Positions 46,397-55,520 of a stretch of DNA of 64,000 bases are shown piece by piece. The notes under the pieces are model-generated. The model saw only the letters and a list, made by a program, of their open reading frames with translations, ran no database searches and was not told the DNA's origin. The stretch is from Oceanihabitans gracilariae (lineage in GTDB: Bacteria; Bacteroidota; Bacteroidia; Flavobacteriales; Flavobacteriaceae). The DNA lies in NCBI RefSeq assembly GCF_042684485.1, contig NZ_JBHULM010000011.1:496001-560000 (forward strand), read 5' to 3'. Made by a program: the position numbers and the translations under genes. Numbering within the stretch: the first letter of the stretch is position 1; the number at the start of each line of letters is the position of its first letter.

Positions 46397-47227
46397 ATGA
46401 AAAAAATACTCGTACCAACAGACTTTTCAGAACAGGCTAATTATGCTCTTGAGGTTGCAGCAATGCTAGCAAAAAAAAATAATAGCGAAATTTATCTTCT
46501 ACATATGATAGACATTCCCCTAAGCCAAATACCTGAACTTGGAGGAAGCACTGCAGACACCATTCCTGAAGCCATGTTTTTTATACAATTAGCACACAAA
46601 CGTTTTAAAGAAATTTTAAATGAAGACTTTTTACAAGGAATAAACGTTCATGAAACCGTTAATTTTTATCAAACATTTGAAGACATAAAAAATACCTGTA
46701 AAGAACATAATATAGACATGATTACCATGGGATCACATGGAGCAAGTGGCTTAAAAGAAATGTTTATAGGCTCTAATACTGAAAAAGTGGTACGCGTATC
46801 TGATGTTCCTGTTTTAGTTATTAAAAACAAACACGAAGATTTTATTATTAAGGATTTTGTTTTTGCTTCAGACTTTAAAAACGACAACAAAGAAACCTAC
46901 AAACAAGCTACTGAGTTAGCAAAACTTTTAAATTCAAAAATACATTTACTATTTGTAAACACACCTAGCAGATTTACAACTACAGAAACTGCCAAAAGTA
47001 GAATTGCAGATTTTATTAAAGAAACCAGCTTCAACAACTACGATATCACTATTTACAATGACGAATCTGTAGAAAAAGGAATCTTAAATTTTTCGCATAA
47101 TATTGGCGCAGATTTAATAGGTATTAGCACGCATGGCAGACAAGGTATTGCTCATTTTTTTAACGGAAGCATTAGTGAAGACTTGGTAAATCATGCAAAA
47201 AGACCTGTTATTACTTTTAGAATTTAA
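46397..47227 (+). CDS. Tandem universal stress protein (UspA family)
   Basis: This 276-residue protein holds two Usp domains of about 140 residues each. The first has MKKILVPTDFSEQANYALEVAAMLAKK and MGSHGASGLKEMFIGSNTEKV; the second has FVFASDFKND, ending GADLIGISTHGRQGIAHFFNGSISEDLVNH. The ATP-binding G-rich motif GSHGASGLKEMFIGSNT is intact in the first domain. Start at 46397 is better than the upstream frame from 46337, which adds a non-Usp leader. The gene is divergent from the plug-domain gene. Confidence 0.92.
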   Translation: MKKILVPTDFSEQANYALEVAAMLAKKNNSEIYLLHMIDIPLSQIPELGGSTADTIPEAMFFIQLAHKRFKEILNEDFLQGINVHETVNFYQTFEDIKNTCKEHNIDMITMGSHGASGLKEMFIGSNTEKVVRVSDVPVLVIKNKHEDFIIKDFVFASDFKNDNKETYKQATELAKLLNSKIHLLFVNTPSRFTTTETAKSRIADFIKETSFNNYDITIYNDESVEKGILNFSHNIGADLIGISTHGRQGIAHFFNGSISEDLVNHAKRPVITFRI

Positions 47228-47260
47228 TACTACACGTATTTTAAAAAGTATCCAAACAAT

Positions 47261-47288
47261 AAAGTCTCCCTAAAAAGGAAGACTTTTT
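47261..47288 (+). terminator. Terminator after the universal stress protein
   Basis: Stem AAAGTCTCC with GGAAGACTTT (one bulge), followed by T tract, about 35 bases after the stop. Confidence 0.7.
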
Positions 47289-47359
47289 TTTATTGAATAA
47301 AGCTCACTTTAGCTGCGCTCAGCATAAACTTCTCGCCCAACTATCTCTTAAAACAAAAA

Positions 47360-47386
47360 AATCCCTACTTATAAAAAGTAAGGATT
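47360..47386 (-). terminator. Terminator of tRNA-Gln
   Basis: Minus-strand stem AATCCTTACTT/AAGTAGGGATT (one G-U), followed by T7, about 15 bases beyond the tRNA 3' end. Confidence 0.75.
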
Positions 47387-47399
47387 AATTGAATTCTTG

Positions 47400-47472
47400 T
47401 TGGCCCACTAGGGCTCGAACCTAGACTCTTCTGCACCAAAAACAGACGTGTTGCCAGTTACACCATGGGCCA
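47400..47472 (-). tRNA. tRNA-Gln (anticodon TTG)
   Basis: Minus strand: acceptor TGGCCCA pairs with TGGGCCA, the D-arm GTGTAAC...GGC is present, the anticodon stem TCTGT/GCAGA closes a loop TTTTGGT with anticodon TTG, and the T-arm is CTAGGTTCGAGCCCTAG. Anticodon TTG reads CAA, so this is Gln. CCA is not encoded. Ends are set by pairing of the acceptor stem plus one discriminator base; a shift of one base is possible. Confidence 0.93.
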
Positions 47473-47490
47473 ATACTCAAATTGAGAGTG

Positions 47491-47520
47491 CAAATTTAAC
47501 ACAAACTTTTGTTTGCGCAA
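47491..47520 (-). promoter_or_regulatory. Consensus promoter of tRNA-Gln
   Basis: Minus strand TTG (47518-47520), 19-base spacer, TAAATTTG (47491-47498), then about 18 bases to the tRNA start. It matches the flavobacterial consensus in both boxes and spacing. Confidence 0.82.
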
Positions 47521-47704
47521 ACTTTTTTGAAAAAAAATAAAAAAAAATTTCGTTTTTTTTTCAAAACAGCACAATTTCACAGCTTTATAAGTGGCATTTT
47601 GTATAAGGTACAAATACTCTTTATCAATTTAGTTATGAAAAACTTAAAATCTATGTTACTTTCATATTTATTATTAAATTCGCCATGCTAATTCAGACAA
47701 ATTC

Positions 47705-50700
47705 ATGACACAATTCAATTTTAAAAAATGGAACACCATTCTAGGCTGGTTTTCTTTTTTAATCGCTTTAATCACATACAGCTTAACAGTAGAACCTACA
47801 GTAAGTTTTTGGGATGCTGGTGAATATATTCTAACCGCTTCAAAATTACAAGTTGGTCATCCTCCTGGAGCACCTTTATTTCAAATGCTTGGTGCTTTCT
47901 TTTCTATGTTTGCTCTTGAAGCTTCGCAAGTAGGACTTTTAATGAACATGATGAGTGCCTTTGCAAGTGCTTTCACCATTTTATTTATGTTCTGGACGAT
48001 AAGTCTTTTGTTAAAAAAATTAGTTGCACATGATGGAGTTTTAAATGAAAATCAATCTATTGCTATTTTAGGTTCTGCTTTAGTAGGTAGTTTAGCATTT
48101 ACTTATACAGATTCTTTTTGGTTTAATGCTGTAGAAACTGAAGTATACGCCATGGCTACTTTAATCATGTCTATTCTGTTTTGGCTAGGTTTACGTTGGG
48201 AACAAGATATGGATAAGCCTAGAGGAAACCGTTGGCTTATTTTAATAGCCTTTGTTATTGGGCTTTCGTTTGGTGTACACTTTATGGGATTACTTACTAT
48301 TCCTGCAATTGGACTCATTTACTATTTTAAAAACTACAAAGACATTACGCTTAAAAGTTTTATTATAGCAAATGCAATTACTGTTGCTATCCTTCTTTTT
48401 ATATTTAAACTTCTTGCTCCTAATATTTTAAGATTTTTTAGTGTTCTAGAAATTTTCTTTGTTAACTCTATTGGCCTTCCTTTTAATTCAGGAACCATTA
48501 TAGCTGCCATACTTTTAATTGCTTTTGTTTATTATAGTTTACAATACACAAGAAAGAAAAACTACGTACATTTAAATACAGGTATTCTTTGTTTAACCTT
48601 TATTATTATAGGTTTTTCTACATGGACCATGCTACCTATTCGTGCCAATGCAAATGTGGTAATTAACGAAAACAACCCTTCTAGTGCTAGAGAATTATTA
48701 GCCTATTATAACTTAGAGCAATATCCTGAAACACACCTGTTTTACGGACCACAATTCACCGATCAATATTCTGGCTTAGATGAAATTGAACCTTATGTAG
48801 ATGATAAACCGAAATACGAAAAAGATTTAGAAAAAGGGGAATATGTTATTGTTAACGACTATAAGAAGGCGAAACAAAACTACAACCATGAGCACGCTTC
48901 TATTTTACCAAGAATGTGGAGTGCAGAAAATGCGGAAAACTATTTAATGTTTACTGGCATTTTAGATTTTAAACTAAAACCAGAATACCAATTAGAAAAC
49001 GAATTACGTAGAGCTATTTCTGATTTTAAATCTGATGTAAACCAAGGACTAATAGATTATGAAGACTATAACAGCTTTTTAAAGCAGTTTGGCCAATATC
49101 TTGATATTGAAAAACCTTCTTTAATTAGCAATATTGTATACCTATTTGAATACCAGTTAGGCTACATGTATTGGCGTTATTTTATGTGGAATTTTACCGG
49201 AAAACAAGACGATATTCAAGGTAAATATGATAATCATGGTAACTGGATTAGCGGAATTAATTTTATTGATTCTTGGCACTTAGGACAATCACAAGAAAAC
49301 CTACCAGGAGACGTTAAAAACAACAAAGCCAGAAACACCTATTACTTTTTACCATTAATTCTTGGTCTTATTGGCTTGTTCTTTTTATTCAACAAAGACA
49401 AAAAAGTATTCTGGACCATGCTTGTATTTTTCCTATTTACAGGATTAGCAATTCAAGTATACACCAACGTAAGACCTTTTGAGCCTCGTGAGCGTGACTA
49501 CTCTGTAGTTGGTTCGTTTTATGTATTTGCACTATGGATTGGCTTTGGTGTTTACGCCATTTATGATACACTTAAAAAACATGCATCCTCAAAAATGCTA
49601 GCACCAGCAATTACAGTAGTTTGCTTAATTTTAGTTCCTGGTATTTTAGCAGCAAACAATTGGGATGATCATGATAGATCTGGAAAATACACTGCAGAAG
49701 CAATGGCTAAAATGTATTTAGACTCTTGTGATGAAAACGCCATTTTATTTACTATTGGTGACAATGATACTTTTGCCCTTTGGTATGCCCAAGAAATTGA
49801 AGGCTACAGAACAGATGTTCGTGTGGTTAACACCAGTCTTTTTCAAACAGATTGGTATATAGACCAAATGAAACGTAAAGCGTATGAGAGCGACCCAATA
49901 CCTTCTCAATTTACGCATGACCAATACAAACATGGTACTAGAGATTATATCATGAAAAGACAAATCTCTAAAGACACCATGTTAATTAAAGATTTCTTAG
50001 ATTTTGTAGGAAGTGATAATCCTAAAACAAAATTTAAATATATTATTCAACAACAAGGAGACAATCCTAATGACTATCCTAGTCAATTAATAAACTCTAA
50101 TTATTTTCCTGTTGAAGATGTTGTAATTCCTGTAAACAAAGAAAACGCTTTAAAATACGGAATTGTAGACGAAAAAGATGCAGACAAAATGGAAGACTAT
50201 ATACAAATTAAAATCACGGAAAGTGCCTTGTATAAAAACCGTCTTCTTATGCTAGATGTTGTTGCTAATAACGATTGGAAAAGACCTATTTATTTTACTG
50301 GTGGTGCCTTTAGTGAAGAAGACTACATCTGGATGAAAGACTACCTACAACTAGATGGTATGTGCTACAAACTAACACCTATTAAAACTCCTGTAGATAG
50401 AGCAAATCCATTTGATATGGGAAGAGTAGATAGTGAAAAAATGTACAATATTGTTAAAAAATGGGATTGGGGAAATAGCGATAGTCCAGATATTTACCAC
50501 GATATTGAAACTAGAACAAACTCTATTACTTACCGAGGAAACCTAGCGCGTTTAATAGAACAATTTATAAACGAAGACCAACCAGAAAAAGCAGAAGAAA
50601 TTGCAGATTTAGCAATGGAGAAAATGCCTGTAGATTACTATGGTTATTACACCTTACTTGAGCCTTATATAAGCGCCTATTATGAAGTTGGTGCCACAGA

Positions 50701-51010
50701 AAAAGCACGTAAACTTTTTAAAGATGTAAGTGTTAAATACCAAGAAAATTTAACTTACTACAGCACATTAGACCAAAGAAAACAACGTGAGCTTGGTGAA
50801 CTTATTATTACAGATATTGAGCGCTACAAAGCACTTGTAGATGTTGTTTTAAATTATGATGATGAACTAGCAAAAACCGAAGCTAAAACATTTACTAATT
50901 TCTTACAATTGTTTGATCATTTTAATGCTAGCATTCCTGATGAAACCACTAGACCACAAGAACAAGATTTAGATTTGTTACAAAAAGACACGGTTATTGC
51001 TCCTGAATAG
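47705..51010 (+). CDS. DUF2723 integral-membrane glycosyltransferase
   Basis: This 1101-residue protein has about 12 transmembrane helices in its first half, with the motif TVSFWDAGEYILTASKLQVGHPPGAPLFQMLGAFF, and a large soluble C-terminal half. The family (DUF2723) includes eukaryotic TMEM260, a protein O-mannosyltransferase, and is GT-C-like in topology; the DAGEY acid residues near residue 37 fit a catalytic DxE/DxD-type site. In Bacteroidota it probably glycosylates exported proteins, but donor and acceptor are unknown. It stands alone between tRNA-Gln and a polysaccharide deacetylase, and ends at a long hairpin. Confidence 0.9.
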   Translation: MTQFNFKKWNTILGWFSFLIALITYSLTVEPTVSFWDAGEYILTASKLQVGHPPGAPLFQMLGAFFSMFALEASQVGLLMNMMSAFASAFTILFMFWTISLLLKKLVAHDGVLNENQSIAILGSALVGSLAFTYTDSFWFNAVETEVYAMATLIMSILFWLGLRWEQDMDKPRGNRWLILIAFVIGLSFGVHFMGLLTIPAIGLIYYFKNYKDITLKSFIIANAITVAILLFIFKLLAPNILRFFSVLEIFFVNSIGLPFNSGTIIAAILLIAFVYYSLQYTRKKNYVHLNTGILCLTFIIIGFSTWTMLPIRANANVVINENNPSSARELLAYYNLEQYPETHLFYGPQFTDQYSGLDEIEPYVDDKPKYEKDLEKGEYVIVNDYKKAKQNYNHEHASILPRMWSAENAENYLMFTGILDFKLKPEYQLENELRRAISDFKSDVNQGLIDYEDYNSFLKQFGQYLDIEKPSLISNIVYLFEYQLGYMYWRYFMWNFTGKQDDIQGKYDNHGNWISGINFIDSWHLGQSQENLPGDVKNNKARNTYYFLPLILGLIGLFFLFNKDKKVFWTMLVFFLFTGLAIQVYTNVRPFEPRERDYSVVGSFYVFALWIGFGVYAIYDTLKKHASSKMLAPAITVVCLILVPGILAANNWDDHDRSGKYTAEAMAKMYLDSCDENAILFTIGDNDTFALWYAQEIEGYRTDVRVVNTSLFQTDWYIDQMKRKAYESDPIPSQFTHDQYKHGTRDYIMKRQISKDTMLIKDFLDFVGSDNPKTKFKYIIQQQGDNPNDYPSQLINSNYFPVEDVVIPVNKENALKYGIVDEKDADKMEDYIQIKITESALYKNRLLMLDVVANNDWKRPIYFTGGAFSEEDYIWMKDYLQLDGMCYKLTPIKTPVDRANPFDMGRVDSEKMYNIVKKWDWGNSDSPDIYHDIETRTNSITYRGNLARLIEQFINEDQPEKAEEIADLAMEKMPVDYYGYYTLLEPYISAYYEVGATEKARKLFKDVSVKYQENLTYYSTLDQRKQRELGELIITDIERYKALVDVVLNYDDELAKTEAKTFTNFLQLFDHFNASIPDETTRPQEQDLDLLQKDTVIAPE

Positions 51011-51033
51011 AAGTAAACCTAAATAGAAAGTAA

Positions 51034-51081
51034 AAAGGTATTGAGTTATTTGGTTAAAACCACCAAATATTCAATACCTTT
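51034..51081 (+). terminator. Long terminator hairpin after the DUF2723 gene
   Basis: Outer stem AAAGGTATTGA/TCAATACCTTT (11 bp) with an inner stem TATTTGGT/ACCAAATA. It starts about 23 bases after the stop; the T tract is short. Confidence 0.7.
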
Positions 51082-51143
51082 ATCATTATAATATGTAAAT
51101 TTTGCTGTTATAAACCATAACTTCAAGACTAGCATATTGTTTG

Positions 51144-51151
51144 TATGTTTG
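51144..51151 (+). promoter_or_regulatory. Candidate -7 promoter box for polysaccharide deacetylase
   Basis: TATGTTTG matches TAnnTTTG, 11 bases before the ATG at 51162. It overlaps the upstream frame, which supports the ATG as start. A TTC stands in place of TTG at 51122-51124. Confidence 0.45.
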
Positions 51152-51161
51152 CATAATTACC

Positions 51162-51833
51162 ATGAATCTAACTCCTGTAAAAGCGCCTTTAGTGGTACAA
51201 AAACTATTTCCTAAATACACTTGGGAAATAGCATCTAATACCAAAGAAATATATCTTACTTTTGATGATGGCCCAACACCAGAAATAACCAATTGGGTTT
51301 TAAACACACTTAAGCAATACCACGCTAAAGCTACTTTTTTCTGCATTGGAAACAATATTGAAAAGCATCCTGAAATTTTTCAAAATATTATACAAGAAGG
51401 TCACGCTATAGGTAACCACACACACAACCATGTAAAAGGTTGGAAAACTTCGGTGCCACAGTATTTAGATAATGTTGAAAAAGCACAGCAAATTATAGAC
51501 TTAAATAAGCCCAATACAGCAGATAATAAAAGTGAGGATACTACAACACATACAAAGCTATTTCGTCCTCCTTACGGACAAATAATGCCAAAACAAGGCA
51601 CTGCTCTTATAAAGTTAGGCTATAAAATTATAATGTGGAGTGTACTTTCTATAGATTGGGATAAATTTGTATCTAGAAAAGTTTGTTTAAGCAATGTTAT
51701 TACCAAAGCTGGTTCAGGAAGTATTATTGTGTTTCATGATAGCATAAAAGCTTCAAAAAACATGCAATATGCATTACCTAAGGTTTTAGAATATTACAGT
51801 AAAAAAGGCTATACGTTTAAAAGCTTATACTAG
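51162..51833 (+). CDS. Polysaccharide deacetylase (NodB domain)
   Basis: This 223-residue protein has the NodB catalytic domain: LTFDDGPTPE (catalytic and metal Asp), GNHTHNHVKGW (metal His pair), RPPYG (substrate Arg/Pro), MWSVLSIDWDKF and IIVFHDSIKA (catalytic His). The family removes acetyl groups from peptidoglycan, chitin or related polymers using a divalent metal. There is no signal peptide at the chosen ATG (51162), so it may be cytoplasmic or use a non-classical route. The longer frame from TTG at 51141 would start before the predicted transcript. Confidence 0.92.
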   Translation: MNLTPVKAPLVVQKLFPKYTWEIASNTKEIYLTFDDGPTPEITNWVLNTLKQYHAKATFFCIGNNIEKHPEIFQNIIQEGHAIGNHTHNHVKGWKTSVPQYLDNVEKAQQIIDLNKPNTADNKSEDTTTHTKLFRPPYGQIMPKQGTALIKLGYKIIMWSVLSIDWDKFVSRKVCLSNVITKAGSGSIIVFHDSIKASKNMQYALPKVLEYYSKKGYTFKSLY

Positions 51834-51855
51834 ATCCTATTAACTGCATAAAGCA

Positions 51856-52149
51856 TTATACATATTCTTGCATTAAGCCAATAAGCGTATCTACATCTTG
51901 ATATCCTGATTGCCTCCATTTCATTTCTCCGTTTTTATAGATAATTAAAGTAGGCAAACGTTTTACTCGTAAAGCTTTAGCAAGTTCTTTATTTTTTTCT
52001 ACATCAATTTTAATCACTTTAGCTTTATCACCAAGCGCAGCAGCAACATCTCTAAGAATTACATGCATGTTTTGCGACTGCTCATCTACTGTAAAAAAGT
52101 CTAAGAGCACAGGAATTTCTACATCTATAAGTTCTCCAAATTTTGACAT
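51856..52149 (-). CDS. Thioredoxin-fold protein lacking the CxxC active site
   Basis: This 97-residue protein has the thioredoxin fold shape: the beta-strand EIPVLLDFFT where thioredoxin has its WCGPC site, KVIKIDVEKNKELAKALRV, then the cis-proline loop RLPTLIIYKNGE (P66), and a C-terminal helix. The active-site position (residues 20-28, TVDEQSQNM) contains no cysteine, so it cannot do thiol-disulfide exchange. It faces the metallophosphoesterase, both on the minus strand. Function is unknown; a scaffold or chaperone role is possible. Confidence 0.85.
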   Translation of the reverse strand: MSKFGELIDVEIPVLLDFFTVDEQSQNMHVILRDVAAALGDKAKVIKIDVEKNKELAKALRVKRLPTLIIYKNGEMKWRQSGYQDVDTLIGLMQEYV

Positions 52150-52223
52150 ACGCTATAGCTTTTAATAAAAGGTCTTCTTGTAAAAATAACGATTTTATTA
52201 TAAAGTATAGCATTAATTGCTAA

Positions 52224-53516
52224 TTATGCAGTAGCTGTACCTCTTTTAAGCTCTATAACTGTAATTTCTGGCCATATACCAACACGTCCTGGAAAAGCTA
52301 AAAAACCAAAACCTCTATTAATATACAAATACTGCTCTGCCTCTTTATATAAACCTGCCCATTTTGGATAACGGTATTTTACAGGACTCCATTTAAAATT
52401 AAAAAAAGGAATCTCTATACCAAACTGCATTCCATGCGTATGTCCTGCTAAGGTTAAATGTATCTTCTTTTCAAAATCTACAATATTGGTTTCGTCAAGT
52501 ACTTTATCTAAATGATTTCTATCGGTTGTATTCACTTCCATTTCTTTAAAATCAAAGTGAGAAGGATCATGAGATAGTAAGATATTAAATCCATTATCTG
52601 CTACATTTTTACTTGCCTCTTTTAAGCTTCCGCGTTTAGGAAAATGTCTAGAAGCTCCCCAATTTTCAACACCAAGAATATTAATTTTCTCTCCATTCTT
52701 TTCAATGGTTCTGCTGTCATTCAGTAATAAATCAAAGCCAATTTGTTCGTGTATTTTTCCTAGTTTTTTGTGATTATCTAGAATTTCTTCTTCAGAATTG
52801 TATGCATAATACCCATAATCATGGTTTCCTAAAACAGAATACATACCATCTTTTGCTTCTAATTTTTTAAAAGTATCTACCCAAGGATGCATTTCTTCTG
52901 CTACAGCATTTACCAAATCACCTGTAAATAAAATAGTATCACTTTGCTGCTCATTAATTAAATTAACAGCATATTCTATTTTCTCTTTGTTGTCAAAACT
53001 ACCAGAATGTATATCACTAATTTGGGTAATTTTATACCCATCAAAAGCTTCTGGTAAATCATCAAAAACAATCTGTTGTTTAATAACCTTAAAATTATAT
53101 TTCCCTTTAATTACGCCATATACAAAACCAGCAAAAGGTATTGCTGCAACACCCAAGGCTAATTGGCTAATAAATTTTCTACGTGAAGGAATTGCTTCTT
53201 TAAAACTTGTGTCTTGTTGAAAATAATGAATAAACGTTTGAAAAAACCTCACAATATCTTCCATAAAAAGAAAAGCAAACACAAATAGTTTTGGCACTAC
53301 AACAGTTAAAAGCAAAGCAATGGCATAGCCAGTGTTTAAACTAAACCTACTCCCTTTACCAACCAAACTCATTTGGTAAAAAAATACGACACAAACCAAT
53401 GCAAACAACACCCAAAAACCTACAAGAATAATTTTGTTTTTGGTTAAGGTGCGTAAAGCTGAAAACGTATAAAGTTCTAGTATAATTACTAGAATGACAG
53501 GAATAATAAATCGCAT
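52224..53516 (-). CDS. Membrane metallophosphoesterase (calcineurin-like)
   Basis: This 430-residue protein has about four N-terminal helices, then a short SRRKFISQLALGV segment like a twin-arginine motif near residue 110, and a calcineurin-like domain with metal motifs DIHSG, GDLVN, GNHDYG, LSHDPSHF and LAGHTHGMQFG. The family cleaves phosphomonoesters or diesters; the substrate here is unknown, and lipid-linked substrates such as UDP-diacylglucosamine are possible for membrane-bound YkuE-like members. It lies head-to-head with the sugar transporter. Confidence 0.92.
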   Translation of the reverse strand: MRFIIPVILVIILELYTFSALRTLTKNKIILVGFWVLFALVCVVFFYQMSLVGKGSRFSLNTGYAIALLLTVVVPKLFVFAFLFMEDIVRFFQTFIHYFQQDTSFKEAIPSRRKFISQLALGVAAIPFAGFVYGVIKGKYNFKVIKQQIVFDDLPEAFDGYKITQISDIHSGSFDNKEKIEYAVNLINEQQSDTILFTGDLVNAVAEEMHPWVDTFKKLEAKDGMYSVLGNHDYGYYAYNSEEEILDNHKKLGKIHEQIGFDLLLNDSRTIEKNGEKINILGVENWGASRHFPKRGSLKEASKNVADNGFNILLSHDPSHFDFKEMEVNTTDRNHLDKVLDETNIVDFEKKIHLTLAGHTHGMQFGIEIPFFNFKWSPVKYRYPKWAGLYKEAEQYLYINRGFGFLAFPGRVGIWPEITVIELKRGTATA

Positions 53517-53535
53517 GTTTTATTTTTAATTAGTA

Positions 53536-53543
53536 CAAAGATA
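53536..53543 (-). promoter_or_regulatory. Candidate -7 promoter box for metallophosphoesterase
   Basis: TATCTTTG matches TAnnTTTG, 20 bases before the start at 53516. No ideal -33 TTG was found. Confidence 0.4.
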
Positions 53544-53714
53544 AATCATCTAACAAAGAAACTTACTTAATAACCTGTTAATAAACTACCAACAAAACAA
53601 TGCTTAGGATTTAGGCACACACCAAACAGTTGTTTTTTAACAACACAAAAAATATAGATATAATGAAAACTTGAAAAGTAAAACATATTTTAATTACTTT
53701 TAGCCAACTAACCA

Positions 53715-55388
53715 ATGAAACACATGAACAATCAAAACAACAAGTCGGCTTTAACCACCTTAGTTACGGTATTTTTTTTCTGGGGTTTTATAGCTGCCTC
53801 TAATGGTGTCTTTATTCCTTTTTGTAAAACGTATTTTAACATAGACCAATTTCAATCGCAATTGGTAGATTTTGCTTTTTATGGTGCCTATTATTTAGGG
53901 GCTTTATTTTTATTTGTTTTGTCTAGTTCTATAAAAAAGGACATCTTAAATTCTTGGGGTTACAAAAACGGTATTATTTATGGCTTACTGCTTTCTGCCA
54001 TTGGTGCATTTGCTATGTATCCTGCAACTATGGGAGCAGAACAAGGCCAAACACAAATATTCTACTTTGTTTTAATTGCTCTTTTTATTGTTGGTTTAGG
54101 TTTTTCGCTACAGCAAACAGCTGCAAACCCTTTTACTATTGCTCTTGGTGATCCTGCAACAGGATCGCACAGGCTTAATTTGGCTGGAGGAATCAACTCT
54201 TTTGGTACTACCATTGGCCCAATTGTGGTTGCTTTTATCATCTTTGGTTCTGCGCCCTTATCTGGTGAAGAATTAACTACTATGATTAAAAACAATGAAA
54301 TAAAACTAACCACCATTCAAGCATTATATATTGGTGTTGGTTTGTTGTTTTTGGTTGCTGCTGCTTTATTTCATTTTTCAAAAAAACTGCCTGCTTTAAA
54401 GTCGGAAACCGCTTTTGAACCTGCCAACAAAGCAAAAAACACGCTTCTTATTTTAACCGTAATTATTATTGCCTGTTTTGGATATATTTTTAGTACCTAT
54501 ACTAGCGGAGAAACTTCTACAGAAGCCTTAGAACACCAAAGACTATCCTTACTAATAATTGCATTATTTGCTGTTGTTGGAAGTCTTATTTTTGCATATA
54601 CACGTTCTTCTAAAAAAGCCGATGGTTGGGGAGCAATGAAATACCCACAACTTGTTTTGGGTATGCTTGCTATTTTTACTTACGTAGGTGTAGAAGTTAC
54701 TATTGGTAGTAATTTAGGCGAATTACTAAAAAAAGCAGTAAACGGAACCAACCTAAATGCATTAGGTTTACAAATATTAAACGACGGACAATTAGCACCA
54801 TACATTTCTCTATATTGGGGAGGATTAATGGTAGGTCGTTGGGTAGGTGCTATCACTGTTTTTAACCCAAGTAAAGGGTTAAAAAAAATACTATTAGTAG
54901 TCGTACCATATATTGCTTTTGGTGTTATACTATTAGTAAATTTTGGCAAATACTCTTTAGATCAGTTTTTATTTTTTGCTATCTGTATTGCCGTACAAAT
55001 AATTGGTTTCTTTATTGCCAAAGACAATCCTGTAAAAACCCTTAAATTATTTAGCCTGTTTGGTATTATTGCCATGTTAATAGGTTTATTCTCTTCAGGA
55101 AACATTGCATTATTTGCATTCTTATCTGGAGGTTTGTTTTGTTCTATTATGTGGCCATGCATTTTTACACTAAGTATTGCTGGACTTGGCAAATACACCT
55201 CTCAAGGTTCTGCTTTTTTAATTATGATGATTCTTGGTGGCGCTATTATTCCGCCACTACAAGGTAAATTAGCAGATGTTTTTAATATTCAATCTTCGTA
55301 CTGGATGGCAGTATTATGCTTTGTGTATTTACTGTTTTATGCCTTTAGAACAAAAACAGTTTTAGACAAACAAGGCGTAAACTATTAA
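53715..55388 (+). CDS. Sugar MFS transporter (FucP/GluP-like)
   Basis: This 557-residue membrane protein has about 14 helices and family motifs of the FucP sugar:proton symporters: FFFWGFIAASNGVFIPFCKTYFN near the N-terminus, LQQTAANPFTIALGDP, GGINSFGTTIGP and YWGGLMVGRWVGA. The length exceeds the usual 430 or so residues because of two extra helices and a linker between halves. It would import a monosaccharide such as fucose, glucose or galactose. No catabolic genes are adjacent, so the sugar cannot be set. Confidence 0.92.
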   Translation: MKHMNNQNNKSALTTLVTVFFFWGFIAASNGVFIPFCKTYFNIDQFQSQLVDFAFYGAYYLGALFLFVLSSSIKKDILNSWGYKNGIIYGLLLSAIGAFAMYPATMGAEQGQTQIFYFVLIALFIVGLGFSLQQTAANPFTIALGDPATGSHRLNLAGGINSFGTTIGPIVVAFIIFGSAPLSGEELTTMIKNNEIKLTTIQALYIGVGLLFLVAAALFHFSKKLPALKSETAFEPANKAKNTLLILTVIIIACFGYIFSTYTSGETSTEALEHQRLSLLIIALFAVVGSLIFAYTRSSKKADGWGAMKYPQLVLGMLAIFTYVGVEVTIGSNLGELLKKAVNGTNLNALGLQILNDGQLAPYISLYWGGLMVGRWVGAITVFNPSKGLKKILLVVVPYIAFGVILLVNFGKYSLDQFLFFAICIAVQIIGFFIAKDNPVKTLKLFSLFGIIAMLIGLFSSGNIALFAFLSGGLFCSIMWPCIFTLSIAGLGKYTSQGSAFLIMMILGGAIIPPLQGKLADVFNIQSSYWMAVLCFVYLLFYAFRTKTVLDKQGVNY

Positions 55389-55520
55389 TACTATAAAAGT
55401 TTAAAAATCGATACAAACAAACCATTTATACATAAAACAACACCAACTATACAATAAGAAAGCAAGCGTTTATTTTTTAAAGCTAATTACCTTATATTTA
55501 ATGCTTTAAAAATAAAAACC

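Noticed and set aside
47400..47472. tRNA-Gln as an integration site of a genomic island
   Set aside because: No integrase, direct repeat of the tRNA 3' end, or unusual composition was seen on either side.
47509..47691. A 60-codon plus-strand frame before the DUF2723 gene
   Set aside because: Its start overlaps the tRNA-Gln promoter, and it is AT-rich with poly-Lys/Phe; no conservation features.
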